Source: Cryptomeria japonica (lineage: Eukaryota > Streptophyta > Pinopsida > Cupressales > Cupressaceae). From it: DNA of 60,000 nucleotides. Shown here piece after piece: positions 32,603 through 45,312 of this stretch. The notes beneath the pieces are model-generated. The model was not told the origin of the DNA and did no database searches. It worked only from the letters and a program-made list of their open reading frames with translations. Where the stretch lies: assembly GCF_030272615.1 (NCBI RefSeq), contig NC_081412.1:476975657-477035656 (forward strand), given 5' to 3'. The translations under genes and the position numbers were made by a program. How positions within the stretch are numbered: position 1 is the stretch's first letter; each line of letters opens with the position of its first letter.

Positions 32603-34058
32603 TGTAGACGTATAAAAATGACCACATTCCTAAATAAATATTTAATGTTCATTTTATTCTCATTCCTCTATTTTAGTTAAATCTAATTTAATTAAAACAT
32701 CCACATTCCTCTATTTGATTAAATAAATTATTCAATTTATTTATTTAAATTCACTTAAGCCTTTCACATAATTTAATTGAATAAATTATTTTATTTAATT
32801 AAATCCCTTCTCTCTACTTTTAATTAAATTGTTCAGTCCAAATAAATCAATCTAATTTATTTAAATCCTCCACTTGCAACCACAATTGAAATAAAGTAAT
32901 TTATTTTAATTAAATTCTATTTTTCCCACCCACTTGCAAAATCCTACATCTCCCACTTGTCTCCTAAACCTCTTTCTAGATTCTTCTAGAACCTATCTAA
33001 TCCTAATCAATTAGCCTAACCCCTTTAATTATCCCCTTTCCCTAAATTTGAGGATGTCACTTCTCAAATTTGGAGTAAAGTCTTCCAAAGGCATTAAAGC
33101 CTTTATGCCTTCAACAAGCTCACTTCTTGAATACCCCCAAATTTGGAAGGACTCTTACAAATTTGTCTCCAAAGTCTTCCAAACCATTAACAGTTAACTA
33201 ACCCTTTGTGGCATGGTTATAGACTTTTTGCCTAACTCAACCCTCATCTAACCTAGGGGTCTCATCAAGCATTCATTGCTTTGACCATGGTTATTCCTTT
33301 AACCTTTGCACAAAAGTTTATCCTTTGGGTAAAAGCTTTATTCAATGGGTAATCTTAACCTAACCTTAACCCTTACCTCCTAAGGTAACCATGAGGTCTT
33401 CTCAAGCATTTAATGCTTCTTACATCTCCTCTCAAGTAGTCTTATGTTGACAATTGTCACCATTTCATTGGTGAGAATTATAAACATGGATTGATAACTT
33501 TCAATCCTGGCCCTTGATAAGATCATCCAATCTTGACCATCCCTTGCCATATTTTTCCTATAAATAGAGCCCTCATTTCCTCATTATGAGGATCCAAGTC
33601 TTTAGCATCACACTTATACTCATTTTTAGCAAGCATTTAATCTCTCTTTGAAATAGAAATAATCTAATAAGCATTTTAGAAGCATTTCTATCATCATAGT
33701 TAATCATATAAATTAGTATATCATGTTAGGATAGTCTTTTACTAATCTCTTCATTTTATCATCACTAGTTTAGTTCATATTTGTTAAAATCATGCATAGT
33801 TAGGATTGCATTCATGTTAGATTGATCAAAAGAATCCCTCATTCTCATGATTGTCATCCCTAAGTCACTTTTCTCAGTGATCTGAGAGCAAAGGCATTGG
33901 CTTGAGGGGTCTTGTGAGATAGAGAACAATGGAACACCCCTTGGGAATTTGAGCTATTCCTGATAGCTCCATAACTTGCACCGAGAGTCCCATTGGTGTG
34001 TGGGCAAGTCATTGAATTTTGTAATTTCCATTTCGTTGCATTACTTTCTCTACATACA
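32603..34058 (+). repeat. TatB 3' LTR (1456 bp)
   Basis: TGTAGACGTATAAAAATG to TCTACATACA, matching 2268-3739, followed by TSD ATATC. TATA box at 33559-33566. Confidence 0.94.
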
Positions 34059-34063
34059 ATATC

Positions 34064-34575
34064 TATGAGATCTTATAGGTCATTTAGCAAGCATGGAAGT
34101 ATGAAAATTGTGTAACTTTATATAGTTGACAATGAAGGTTTTGGTAATGGAATAAGCTTAAACCAGTACTGGACCTAGCATAGTTGATGTTGATTTGAAG
34201 CAGTACATTGTATTGGATTTCATAATCCACTTTTGTAGTCAGTGTGACTCTTATTGAGCAATGTGCTCTAGGTAGTTGGCTTTCCTACATGTGCAGGCCC
34301 CTCATTGTAAGTAATATTTATTCATTGGCCAATGAGTGAATATTGTGGGTCACAAATCCCACTGAGGTTTTTCCCATACCAAGTTTCCTCATTAAATATC
34401 TTGTGTTATGGTGTGTTCTCTATGTTGTCTCTATTGTTCTTATTTGCTGCATTAATTCATACTTACCAGTACACTATTTTGAGATGCAAAGTTCTTAATA
34501 AGTTTAAATATTCTGCTAACCGGTTAGATACTGATTCACCCCCCCCCCCCCCTCTCAGTATCTTTGGGACTGTCA
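34064..34575 (+). repeat. CopA 3' LTR, second part
   Basis: Continues the LTR broken at 2267. Shares with the CopC LTR the segments CAGTGTGACTC, GAGCAATGTGCTCTAGG (CopC: GAGCAGTGAGCTCTAGG), CATGTGCAGGCCC and the C-run followed by CTCTCAGT, ending near CTGTCA at 34575. Confidence 0.8.
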
Positions 34576-36684
34576 ATAATCGTAACAAAAAGATAGACAA
34601 ATTGATTATAACAAAGAAGATGTTTCATAAATGTAAATATTAATTCAGGACTGAGGAAAATGAAAGAAATAGAAGAATACCAAGCAATCAAAAAAGACTA
34701 CCAATACTATTGCAAACTATGAACTTCATTTCCATTAATTCTTCAAAATATACCAGCAAAGCACAAGTATTCAATCTACAGCCTATTGCTAAATGTCTTT
34801 TGAAAGAAAACAAACTAAGTAGTGTTACTAAACTTGGACCTTAAATAATCAATTCTCAGACCCTCAAAATGAATTTTGAAATTACATTATAGGGAAAGTT
34901 TTTCCTCAAAATTAGAGATTAAAATCCACCCAAAACCTTAACAAACTAAGAGGTACAATCAACACACAAGATACTATCCTATAACTGAATTAACAACTAT
35001 AAGTTGCCTCATGAAAATGAAATATAAGTCAGAAGGAACTTAGAATATGGAGTCAGAGAAGCATGGAGAACAAGAAAAAGAGGATCTATCTAGGCCCCCA
35101 CCCCCAAGATGACTCCTCCAAAATTTTAAACTTAGGTGCACAAGCAACAAGATGAAGAACAAAGGCCAAAGTAGGTTGTAACTACCATGAACCCATCCAT
35201 CCAAAGAGATGAGAATCTAGATGTTCCTAAGTGGCTACAATTCAACTTTGAAAGGATAAAGAAGAGAGTATTGAAGAAAGTAACTTTGCAAAAGATGATC
35301 ATTGAGGCTGAGGCCGCAAGGAAGCCAAAGAAGGAAATGACTTTGCATGCCACATAAGACTATGCAAAAGGAGAGATAGTTGTCAATACCCTAAACTAGA
35401 GAAGATTTAGTAAAAATTGCCAATACCCTAAACTAGGGTAACCTGAGATAGTAAGAAAATGGTTTGGGGGTCATATAGAATAGCTTTATGTTTTATGTTA
35501 ATTACAAATCATGACCCTGACACCAAGATTTATAAGAGATTGGAAATTCTTAAAGGCCAAACATACCCATTGACCTAGAGCAAATATGAATCAATCCGCC
35601 TAGCTATTTCCCACCTAGAAATTTCAACTGCCCTCAACAATTAATCACTATTGTTGTAGTGTGTTATTTTACTCTAATGATATCTTTCATGATGAAAATG
35701 TGGTTAATACTTTTTGGCATGCGATGTGCTATTAATCTACCTCCCAATATTAGCATTTAAATAGTCATTTCTTTAGTTTGTGGATCAAGATTGGACTCCT
35801 ATGTTGTACCACACACTTCTCTAGGTTTCCAAACATTGGTTGAGAGCACGGGCTAGAATAGAGACAAACACAAAGTGATAAGTTGTGTGGTTGGATATTT
35901 TCAGTCCTCCCCTTCTAGGTTGGGATTGTGCTGAACCGAACACACTTGTATCTCCCTAGGGCTTCTGAGTTGGGTGTATCAGGCTGGTTGGCAAGAGAAA
36001 GAAAGGTTTGCCCAAACAACACTGAATGAAGGTTGTAAATCACTTGAATAATATTCATTCTTGTTGTTTTCTTGTGCATTGGTTTGATTTCCATTGATTC
36101 AGCAGCCAGAGGCACACACCGCCCTAAATATTAGCTCTTACAATAATGATCAATCAAAATGTATACGAAAGGAAGGGATTGCTCCGAAAAACTTGAACGC
36201 TCACTCCTCAATCACAGTTCTATGGTTTTACAAGGAGTGGATTCCTATAGGGATTACACATTCAGGGAACCACACCTTTGACCAGGAGCCATCCAGCTTG
36301 AGATTGGATAATCAATATGAATACGAGATTGACCAATTTGCATCTAAAACTTGGGCAATTAACCATCACATGTCTCATTTCCTAACATCTTTTGCATAAA
36401 AAAGGAATCTCTCATACTCCAAGAGTTGCTTCCACAAACGGTCAATATCCCACAAGAATGCAGGCATAGCTAGCATGTATAAAAGCAAAAGTTGTAGAAT
36501 CTCTTGAAAGGAATCTCTTGAATGGTGTAATTTTTTGCATGATGAAATTAAGGTGAAGAATATACCTCCTGTGCGGGATTGCAATGCACAAATGCCTTCG
36601 ATTCGGGTTTGATCTTGTCGGGGGTTGAAGTCGACATAGACACCTACGCGGAATTGCAATTGGATATTATGTAGTAGATGGTAT
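34576..36684 (+). other. unrecognised DNA between CopA and the solo LTR
   Basis: No ORF over about 100 codons and no motif I recognise. Short frames (e.g. 36094-36399) show no domain and no homologue in the window. Probably older decayed repeat or intergenic DNA. It should contain the second copy of the CopA TSD right after 34575 (ATAAT), whose partner lies outside the window. Confidence 0.5.
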
Positions 36685-38174
36685 TGTAGACGTATAAAAA
36701 TGACCATATTCCTAAATGAATATTTTATGTTCATTTCTCTATTTAATTAAATCCAATTTAATTGAATAACCCACATTCCTCTATTTAATTAAGTAAATTA
36801 CTCAATTAAATTCACTAGGCCTCTTTTTACCATTTAATAGAATAAATCATTTTATTCAATTAAATCCCCTATCCACTTTTTTATTAAATTCAAATTTAAT
36901 TAAAATAGTTATCCTAAATTGAATAAATCTAATTTATTTAATTTCCCCAATTGCAACCAAATTGAATTAAATTAATTTTATTCAATTAAATCCTATTATC
37001 CCTTCATCCACTTGCAAAATCCTACATCTCCCACTTGCATCCTAACCCTCTTCCTAATTTCTTCTAGAATCCATCTAATCCTAATCAATTAACCCAAACC
37101 CATTCATTATCCCCTTTCCCTAAATTTGAGGAGGTCACTTCTCAAATTTGGAGTAAAGTCTTCTAAAAGCATTAAAGCCTTTATCCATTCAACAAGCTAA
37201 CTTGTTGAATATCCCCAAATTTGGAAGGACTCTTACAAATTTGTCCCCAAAGTCTTCATTACCATTAATGGTTAACTCAACCCTCTAGCATGGTTAAAGA
37301 ATTTCCCTAAACTCAACCTCCATGTAACCCAAGGGTCTCATCAAGCATTTATTGCTTTGACCATGGTTATCCTTAATCCTTTGCACAAGAGTTTATCCTT
37401 TGGGTAAAAGTTTTATCCAATGGATAACCCTAACTTAACCTTAACCCTTACCCCCTAAGATAACCATGAGGTCTTCTCAAGCATTTAATGCTTCTTACAT
37501 CTCCTCTCAACCAACCCTATGTTGCCAATTGTCACCATTTCATTGGTGAAAATTGTGAACATGGATTCCCAACTTTCAAACTCAACCCTTGATTACCTCT
37601 TTCAATCCTGGCCATTCATTGCCCTATTTTGGCTATAAATAGAGCTCTCATTCCTCCATTTTGATAGATCCAAGTCTTTAGCATCACACTTATACTAAAA
37701 TCCATCCAAGCTTTAATATATCATTTGTGCTCATCATTTAGCCTCTCTTTTCAATAAGAATTAATCTAAATATGCATGTTTAGAGTATTTTCCTTTTCAT
37801 TTAGCTTAATCATAGACTAATATAGCATGCTAGGATAGTCTTGTTACTAATCTTGTCATCTTATAATCTAGTTTATTGCATTTATAGGATCATGCATAGC
37901 TTAGGATCCATTTCATCTTAAAATCAAACAAAGCATCCCTCGTTCTTGCATTTGTCATCCCTAAACCATTTTGTTCAGTGATCTAAGAGCAAAAACATTG
38001 GTTTGAGGGACCTTGTGAGATAGAGAACCATGGAACTATCCTTGGGAAGTTGAGTCATCCTTCATGACTCCATAGCTTGCACCAAGAAGTCTTGTGGGTG
38101 TGTGAACAAGGCTCCTTAGACTCCATTTTCCACATATTGAGTTCTATCGACCCGCTTTTCCTGCATACAGGTAT
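36680..38174 (+). mobile_element. solo LTR of the TatB family
   Basis: A single LTR, 36685-38169 (1485 bp), TGTAGACGTATAAAAATG to CCTGCATACA, flanked on both sides by GGTAT (36680-36684, 38170-38174). It aligns along its whole length with the TatB LTRs but is clearly more diverged (many substitutions and small indels), so it belongs to another subfamily. The perfect TSD with no internal DNA shows recombination between the two LTRs of a former full element. TATA box at 37634-37641. Confidence 0.93.
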
Positions 38175-39167
38175 CGTAGTGGACATTATGACGTATCATG
38201 TGTATCTTGTGATTGATTCATTAATGGAAAATGAAATTGGCTTTATGGATATGCATTTAGTGTTGTATGTATGTCTATTATGGTTAAAGGAATGGATTAA
38301 TAATGTGGTAAATTGTACTGGTAATAGATTATGATGTTAGAAAAGAGTAAGTGATTGGGATTAGGAACATTTGGTATTGGTGTTTTAAAATGACCCTAAT
38401 GGGGTTAATTGGTAGGTGCATTGATGAAGATCAAATTTATGATAGATAGATTAGAAATGATCTTGCATATGTGCATGGAAAGAATAGTTGATAATAGAAG
38501 ACCTATGCATTGGATTAGTTGTAATTATGATGTTGTTGCTTATGATTATTAGTGTAAGTAATGATGTTGATATACACTAGGGAAGATAGATGTTATATTG
38601 TATATTTTATTTCTGCTTGCGTATCATGTTTGGTGACTATGATCATGAGTATAAGTTAGTTGATTATGTTGCATTAGTATATGTTTAAAAAAAATTCTAT
38701 GTTTGCTTGTTAGTTGGTTAATTTATCTAGGGTATTTTGGTGGGCATTATAGTGTCTACATGTCTATTGAGTCAGATTGTCCGTATGATGAGGTGGTTGC
38801 TAATTTGGTGTAGACTAGGCATTGATCGGACACACACTGACAAATGAGTGTGTGATATATATTGTAGTTTGAAGTTTGTGTGGGTGAATGCAAGTGTGCC
38901 ATGTGGTGGCCAATGACTATCATAGAGGTCGTTGGGATTGTTAGGTAGAGCTAAGGAGGTGAGCGACCAATGACGGTGGAGGAAGTGGTCGACGGAGGTG
39001 ACATTGACAAGCGTCGATGGTAGTGGTTGGGTGGTGTGCTAGAGCGGAGGGCTGAGAAAGGACAACCGATGGAGTGACAACAACTCAAATAGTTCAACGC
39101 CTGCACAAAGTTGTGTAGGGAAAGTAGTATGGGGGGGTTGGTCTATGAAAACTCCCCCCCCCCCCTC
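38175..39167 (+). other. unrecognised DNA before the microsatellite
   Basis: GT-rich, no supportable ORF. A C-run (about 39154-39167) marks the approach to the microsatellite. Confidence 0.45.
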
Positions 39168-39189
39168 AATATATATTTGAAAACAAATT

Positions 39190-39205
39190 TGCACAATATA
39201 TATAC

Positions 39206-39238
<33 letters not shown>

Positions 39239-39482
39239 AATATATATACATACATACATACATACATAAATATATACATATATATATACATACATATATA
39301 TATATGTATGTATATACATACATGTATATACATATATATATATGTATATATACATACATATATATATATATGTATATATACATACATATATATATATACA
39401 CATACATATATGTATGTATGTATATACATACATATATGTATGTATGTATATACATACATATATGTATATATGTATGTGTGTG

Positions 39483-39569
<87 letters not shown>
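39190..39569. repeat. AT / ATAC microsatellite
   Basis: About 380 bp of TA, TACA and GTAT steps, ending in an uninterrupted (TA)n run from about 39485 to 39569. Long frames on both strands here (Tyr-Ile-rich) are simple-sequence artefacts. It directly abuts the retained leader of CopE. Confidence 0.95.
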
Positions 39570-39570
<1 letters not shown>

Positions 39571-39573
<3 letters not shown>

Positions 39574-41130
39574 AAAAAAAGCATACCATCAGGAAGGTAT
39601 GGTCGCACGACCTACCTACTATTTATTTTGCCTCGAAATCAACTTTTGCCAAATATAGGAAAATTTATGGAAACAACCTCTTGGACGCAATGGTGAGATC
39701 GAATTTGGTGTAGGATCCTTCAAAAAATTGTTGCTCCTCAGATCTAAAAATATGTGGATCTATAAATGCATCAAGATCTCTCCAAAAGGACTATGCAATG
39801 GCACCCAAATGGCTCTAATACCATGTAAGAATTTGCCTATAGCATCTCAAGATGTAGAGGCCAACAAATAGCACAAAAGTAAGAGAGGACAAGATAGAGA
39901 AGAATAAATTGTATTCTCATCAAGATGCAAAAATCGATCAACTATACAATGTACATGAGCCTTCTTATAAAGGCAAGGCCATAGGAAAATGAGAGAACAC
40001 AATCATGACATGTGGCCCAATGAGATACAAGTGTGGGTAGGAGAAATAATAGATAATTCCACTAAAGGTGGATCACCCACCGAAGGTTTAATTATCATTC
40101 CACGATAAGTGGATATGAAAATGTGATAACAAGATAACACCACCAGAGGTGGAATTTCTCCTACAACCATATTCCCTAGATATGAAATTCCCTAAGTGTC
40201 TCATATGCAAACTACTATGAAATGAATTATCCTAAGTCAACATAAGTAAAGTGTAATTACATGAGACATAAATTACACCAACACACTCTAGGAGATAGAG
40301 AAGACCCAAATACATCACAAAACATCCTTTCTAAATGATTCCTATGAACTACACACGCTAACACATCCTCCAAGGTCAACATCAAATGAAACATGTAGAA
40401 ACATTAAATCACGTTAACCAGATGACCCAAAACTATCCTCCAATGTAAATTACACAATACAAATCTCCATGCGCCATGGTAAGACCCAAAACACTAACTA
40501 AACTCATTACTCAAAGAAAACCTAGACCAATAGAATATGATCCAAGTACAATAAACCACCACAGTCAACCAAAAACTAGACTAGTTGACAACACTAAACT
40601 CAGAAATTCATAACTCCACTTGCCAAAAAAACTATCACCAATAAATTGAACTAAAACACTGCACAAACTAAATAAACATGTCTTCAAAACCATAACACTT
40701 GAATCCACACATCAGAAGCCCACCAAGAATTCTCCAGACCAATTATGATAGACAAGCTCATTATTAGAAACAACATTAACCAAATCTACTATCTAAGCAA
40801 CAACAGACCTATAAACTTGATAGTACAACATACACAGATCATAAATATTATATCTAAAACCATAGTCCACAATCTTCACACCAGAGGAATGAAAAGCATT
40901 TTTTGATTGCGACATTAAAAACTCTTTCCTTCACAAATATTGTTTCTTGCATATTGAAACTTCCACTACACTAGCCTTCTGAAAACACAAGTCTCAACAT
41001 CTTCACTAGATCATTGAACAATACCAAAACACTCACTTATGGACCACTTGCAACACATAGTGACATCAATGACAACATAAGATAGGTTGACATCAAAGAC
41101 AACACAACACAACAACTCAAGTTTACAACA
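39571..41130 (-). mobile_element. CopE: minus-strand copia LTR, primer site and short leader
   Basis: LTR 41130-39824 on the minus strand (1307 bp), starting TGTTGTAAACTTGAG with GTCATTGATGTCA nearby, a pattern shared with the CopC LTR start, and ending ATTCTTACA. Directly after it is the primer site TGGTATTAGAGCC (39823-39811). About 240 bp of leader follow to 39571, where the microsatellite begins, so the rest of the element is lost. The flanking TSD cannot be verified because the other end is missing. Confidence 0.7.
39811..39823 (-). other. CopE primer-binding site
   Basis: TGGTATTAGAGCC, one substitution from the initiator tRNA-Met site (C to T), immediately adjacent to the LTR end. Confidence 0.75.
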
Positions 41131-41537
41131 TAAAATTTATTTCAAATTTTACCCAAATATAATAATGTTTGATTTAGTTCTTTGAATTTGTAAGTAGTGT
41201 AAAAGATTTAATAAAATAACACTTTATAAATTAATTAAAAGAAGTGGTGTGATTAAGGATTTGCAAGGAGATGGTTGTTGATAAAATCTCTTTGAAAACT
41301 ATATATTTCTTTGTAAATATGGATGTTTGACACAAAGTATTTTATTGTGATAAATCAAGTTAGCTGGTGGGTGTAGATATTTTTATTGGTGATTTTTTTT
41401 TACAAACAACAAATAGTTGAATTGGGGCCTCCATTTTGGCAAATAGGTCAAGCTATGCAAGGAACTAAATTGCCACTTAACAAAAAAATTGTTCAAGTGA
41501 TATTTAGATTATCTAAGAATATTTTTATTAAACTTTA
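41131..41537 (+). other. AT-rich spacer between CopE and TatF
   Basis: No ORF, motif or repeat I can support. Confidence 0.5.
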
Positions 41538-42897
41538 TGTAGACATCCAAATTTGTCCACTTAATTGAATGAATATTTAGTATTTATTTGATTATTTAAA
41601 CCATCGATCAACAGTTAATTAAATTAATATTTAATTAATTCATCTTAAATCTCTTCTCCTATTAATTAAATAAATTATTCAATTTATTTAATTTAATTCA
41701 TTAAACCATATTCTGACAATTAATTAAATGAATAAAGCAATTTTTTTTAATTAACCCCTATCCACATTTAAATAAATATTTATTTAAATCTCTAAAACCC
41801 TCCCACTTGTATTCTTCTACAAATGCAAGTTGCACAATTTTAGTTGAAATAGATGAATTTTATTTTAATTAAAATATCCTTTTATCCTCACCCACTTGCT
41901 CACTAACTTTCTTCTAGACTCTTCTAACCCCCTTCTAGACACTTCTAACCCTTTCTAATTAGCCTAATCCCCCTCTCTAATCATTTGCACATTCCTAAAC
42001 AAATGTCACTTCTCAAAAATGCCTCATAGTCTTTGAAATGCATTAAAGGCTTTTATTTTTCAACAAGTTAACCCCCAAAGTATTTCAAAGCCTTTATGGC
42101 TCTTACATAACCATTAATGGTTAAATCAACCTCCCCACATGGTTATAGACTTTCTCTCTAACTCAACCTTCATTTAACTCATGAGTCTCTTCAAGCATTT
42201 ATTGCTTTGACCATGGTTATCTCCATTAACTCTTGCACAAGAGTTTATCCATTGGATAAAATCTTTATCCACTAACTCAAGCCTAACCAAAACCTCCTAG
42301 GGTAACCCTCATGTCATCTCAAGAATTTAACGCTTCTTCCCTCTCCCTTCAAGCCATCTCATGTTGACACTTGCCATCATGGGATTGGGTTGAAAGCCAT
42401 CACATGGATCCCAAACCCATCAATCTTGACCCTTCACAAACCCACTCAATCTTTTCCATTCAATTAGAATTTTTCCCTATAAAAGGATCTCATTCCCCAA
42501 GCAAAAAAATGGAGGAAAGCAGTTGAGCATTGTTATTATAGTAAAATTCACATAGACATTAACTAGGAGCTTTCTCATAACAAATCTTTTACACTTGCAT
42601 ACGCATTTGTTTTCATTTACAACCATCTTGAATCTTCATATGGCATCCATGGATAGTGCTAAAAGCTGAGAGCTACACTCATTTGGGACTTGGAGAGGAG
42701 AGGAATAAGGAAGAGACAACATCATCAAGCATAGGGAGGGAGTATTAGAGTTGTCTAGTTCTTTATTTTCCTCTTTTCTTTGTTATTAATCTTTCTTGAT
42801 ATGCTTTGAAATGGATTCATTTTCATGTTATGCTTATACTTGAAAGTTTACTAACATGATTTCTTTATTGTCCACTAATCCCATTTTCATGGCATCA
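41538..42897 (+). repeat. TatF LTR (1360 bp)
   Basis: TGTAGACATCCAAATTTG to GGCATCA. Related to the TatG LTR (43785-45213) and, more distantly, to the TatB LTRs: shared TTAATTAAAT tracts, TTTATTGCTTTGACCATGGTTAT and CACTTCTCAAA. TATAAAAGG at 42478. Confidence 0.85.
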
Positions 42898-42899
42898 TT

Positions 42900-42918
42900 T
42901 GGTGAACCTGATGTGAAT
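42900..42918 (+). other. TatF primer-binding site
   Basis: TGGTGAACCTGATGTGAAT, two bases after the LTR end, same type as TatG and GagD. Confidence 0.8.
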
Positions 42919-42986
42919 CGAACACGCAACCTTCTGATTTTTGTTTCTAAACTTTTTTTAAATTGCAGGATTTTCACGCATAGGAT

Positions 42987-43245
42987 AGCGTTTTAGAGAT
43001 TTCATCGCGCGCAGTAGCACTTTTGTTCCAAATTAATGCCTATGGTTTCTCTGAGTTGTAGCACTTTTGTTTTATATTAGTGCTTTTGATGTTTAGTATA
43101 AGCACTTTTGAAGTATATTAGTGCTTATGTTCTTTGTTATAGTGCTTTTAGTTTATTCTGGCGCTTCTGTGGTTAGTTATAACGCTTTTAAGCTTTGCTA
43201 GCGCTTATGTCTTCTAGCAGATTAGCACTTTTGTATCAGGCAGAG
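42987..43245 (+). repeat. AGCGC array of TatF leader (about 20-bp period)
   Basis: Cores AGCACTTTTG, AGTGCTTTTG, AGCGCTTATG and GGCGCTTCTG at 43016, 43060, 43079, 43101, 43120, 43141, 43160, 43181, 43200 and onward. Steps alternate 19 and 21 (mean 20). A G or A in the second core position and C or T in the fourth vary as expected for C-to-T decay of AGCGC. Confidence 0.8.
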
Positions 43246-43784
43246 AGTTGATAATTGTAAGAAAAATAAAAATTTTAGGCTTGTCAAGCCCACCATCTTG
43301 TCTAACATTTTGAGTGATTTTTTTTGCAGGTCTAACAATTTGTTGCAGGTTTTCGAGGAGTTAAATTAGAAACACTTTTTAGTCTTTGAGTTTAAAAATA
43401 ATCTTTCAATTTTTTTTTTCAAACAAAAGGATTAAAATGAACCTCATGGTCTTTTTGGTGCAACTCAAATAAATTTCACTTTTACTTTGGTGCTTAAAAC
43501 AAACTTAATCTTTCATGTTTTTTTTCAAAACAAAGGGATTAAAATAAACCTCATGGTCTTTTGGTGCAACTAAAATAAATCTCACTTTCACTTTTGGTGC
43601 TTAAAACAAACTTAATATTTCTTGTTTTCAAGAAAAGGGATTAAAAATAAACTTCATTCTTTTGGTGCACTTAAAATCCAATTCATTTTGAGTTTGGTGC
43701 ATTAAAAGAACCTCACATCTACATTTTTGCTACAAAGGCTACACAATTTTATTTTGTTGAACAGTTTTTATCTTGGATAAAAAG

Positions 43785-45213
43785 TGTAGTCACATAAATC
43801 TGTCCATTTTAATTAAATGAATATTTGTCATTTATTTGATTAAAAACCCACTAGCCATCAGTTAATTAAATTAATATTTAATTAATTCATCTTCAAACAT
43901 TCTCCTATTAATTAAATAAATTATTCAATTTATTTTAATTAATTCATTAAACCAAATTCACAATCAATTAAATAAATAAATTTTATTTATTTAATTTAAT
44001 CCCCTTTCCTCTTTTAAATAAATTAAATAAAACATTTATTTAAAATCATTAAATCCCCCCCACTTGTATTTTCCTAAAAATGCAACTTGCACCTATTTGT
44101 TGAAATAAATGAATTTTATTTTAATAAAAATCTTATTTTCCCTTACCCACCAAATCCACTTGCATTCATAAAACCCTTTCTAGATTCTTCTAAACCCTTC
44201 CTAATTAGCCTAATCCATCCCCTAATTATTGTCACATTCCTAAGCAACTTGGAGTCACTTCTCAAAGACTTCAAAGTCTTTGAAAAGCATGTAATGCTTT
44301 GTGTGTTCAACAATCTAACCTCTAAAGTCTTCGAAAACCACTAATGGCTCTTACATGATCATTAATGGCTCTTACATAACCATTTATGGTTAATTCAACT
44401 TGCACTCATATGTATCCTCAAGCATTTATTGCTTTGACCATGGTTATCCCTTTTGCCTTTGCACAAGAGTTTATCCATTGGAAAAAAGCTTTATTCTTTG
44501 AATAAAGAATTTATTCACTCAACCTAACCTTGACCTTAACTCCCAAGTTAATTCTCAGGTCATGTCAAGCATTCAATGCTTATTCCCTCTCCTCTCAACC
44601 TATCTCATATGGACATTTGTCATCCCGGGATTGGGTTGAAAGCCATCACATGGATTGAATAGCATTCAATCCTGACCCTTGTTGAGATTAGTCAATCTCA
44701 ACCATCCATTGCTTCATTTTTCCTATAAATAGAGCTCATTTCTTCATAATCCGGATCCTGAAAACTTGTATGCATCTAAGTTATAGAGAATATTAGAGAG
44801 CATTTAGCATAAACCACTAATATCTTGTTATTTTGGTCTAAAAATAAATCATTTTAGCATCATAGCATCTCATTTTAGCTTTTATTCACACTTGCATAGC
44901 ATAGTTAAAACATTTCAATCTTGAACCTCCATAAGCATCCATAGTGCAAAAAGCTGCTGAGAGCTACACTAGTTTGGAACTTGGAGAGGAGAGGAACAAA
45001 GGAGAAGGAGCTAAGAGCATGTTAGGAGGCATTTGGAGATGTCTCGTTATATTTACTTTCCTAGTTAAATATTTCTTCATGTTTTTGGTGTCGCTTTTGA
45101 TATGCCTGATTAGATTAGTTTTTGGTTGATTAACACTAATAGTTTTGTTGTGTTTTTGTGTGTTATTCCACCACAAATTCTAATCTAACCATTGTCCTTT
45201 TTGTAGAGCATCA
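43785..45213 (+). repeat. TatG 5' LTR (1429 bp)
   Basis: TGTAGTCACATAAATCTG to GAGCATCA. TATA box TATAAATA at 44724-44731. Related to the TatF LTR throughout. Confidence 0.87.
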
Positions 45214-45215
45214 TT

Positions 45216-45234
45216 TGGTGAACTCGACGTGAAT
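45216..45234 (+). other. TatG primer-binding site
   Basis: TGGTGAACTCGACGTGAAT, two bases after the LTR end. Confidence 0.8.
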
Positions 45235-45312
45235 CCAAACACCCAAAAACAATCTTTAAAAAAAAGAAACTAATTTGTTTGAATGTTTAACTTGACACAC
45301 AAGTTGCACTCT

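Larger units (their letters stand above)
2263..34063 (+). mobile_element. TatB: Tat/Ogre-like Ty3/gypsy element with both LTRs and TSD
   Basis: 5' LTR 2268-3739, 3' LTR 32603-34058, both TGTAGA...CATACA, flanked by the 5-bp duplication ATATC (2263-2267, 34059-34063). Order inside: primer site (16815), AGCGC array, structured leader, second array, short upstream ORF, gag, protease, G-patch linker, RT, RNase H, second (archaeal-type) RNase H, integrase, then a 5.3-kb 3' region with an antisense PMD gene. Dual RNase H and no chromodomain are traits of the Tat clade; an ORF before gag is a trait of Ogre-like members. CopC sits between its LTR and primer site. Its frames carry many point stops and a few frameshifts, so it is inactive. 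Confidence 0.93.
1..34575 (+). mobile_element. CopA: 3' part of a Ty1/copia element, split by TatB
   Basis: The oldest layer of the nest. Piece one (1-2267) holds a decayed ORF, purine-rich tracts and the first 295 bp of the 3' LTR. Piece two (34064-34575) holds the remaining 512 bp of that LTR. The two pieces are separated by TatB and meet at its ATATC duplication (2263-2267 and 34059-34063). The LTR opens TGTTGGCATT and closes near CTGTCA after a C-rich run and CTCAGTATCTTTGGGAC, very like the end of the CopC LTR (CTCAGTTGTCTCTGGGAC), so CopA and CopC are relatives. The 5' part lies outside the window, so its own TSD cannot be checked. Confidence 0.8.
41538..43784 (+). mobile_element. TatF: 5' end of a Tat-like element, cut by TatG
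   Basis: LTR 41538-42897, primer site at 42900, AGCGC array 42987-43245 and leader to 43784, where the TatG LTR begins. The leader matches TatG in order (array, CTTGTCAAGCCCACC, GCAGGT). If TatG inserted into it, the remainder should resume beyond the window with an AAAAG duplication (43780-43784). Confidence 0.8.

Noticed and set aside
34576-36684. Host gene candidates among short ORFs (e.g. 36094-36399)
   Set aside because: Short, no domain, no plausible splice structure, no homologue within the window.
39039-39713. Overlapping long ORFs on both strands (Tyr-Ile-rich)
   Set aside because: They are produced by the AT/ATAC microsatellite, which has few stops in several frames; not genes.
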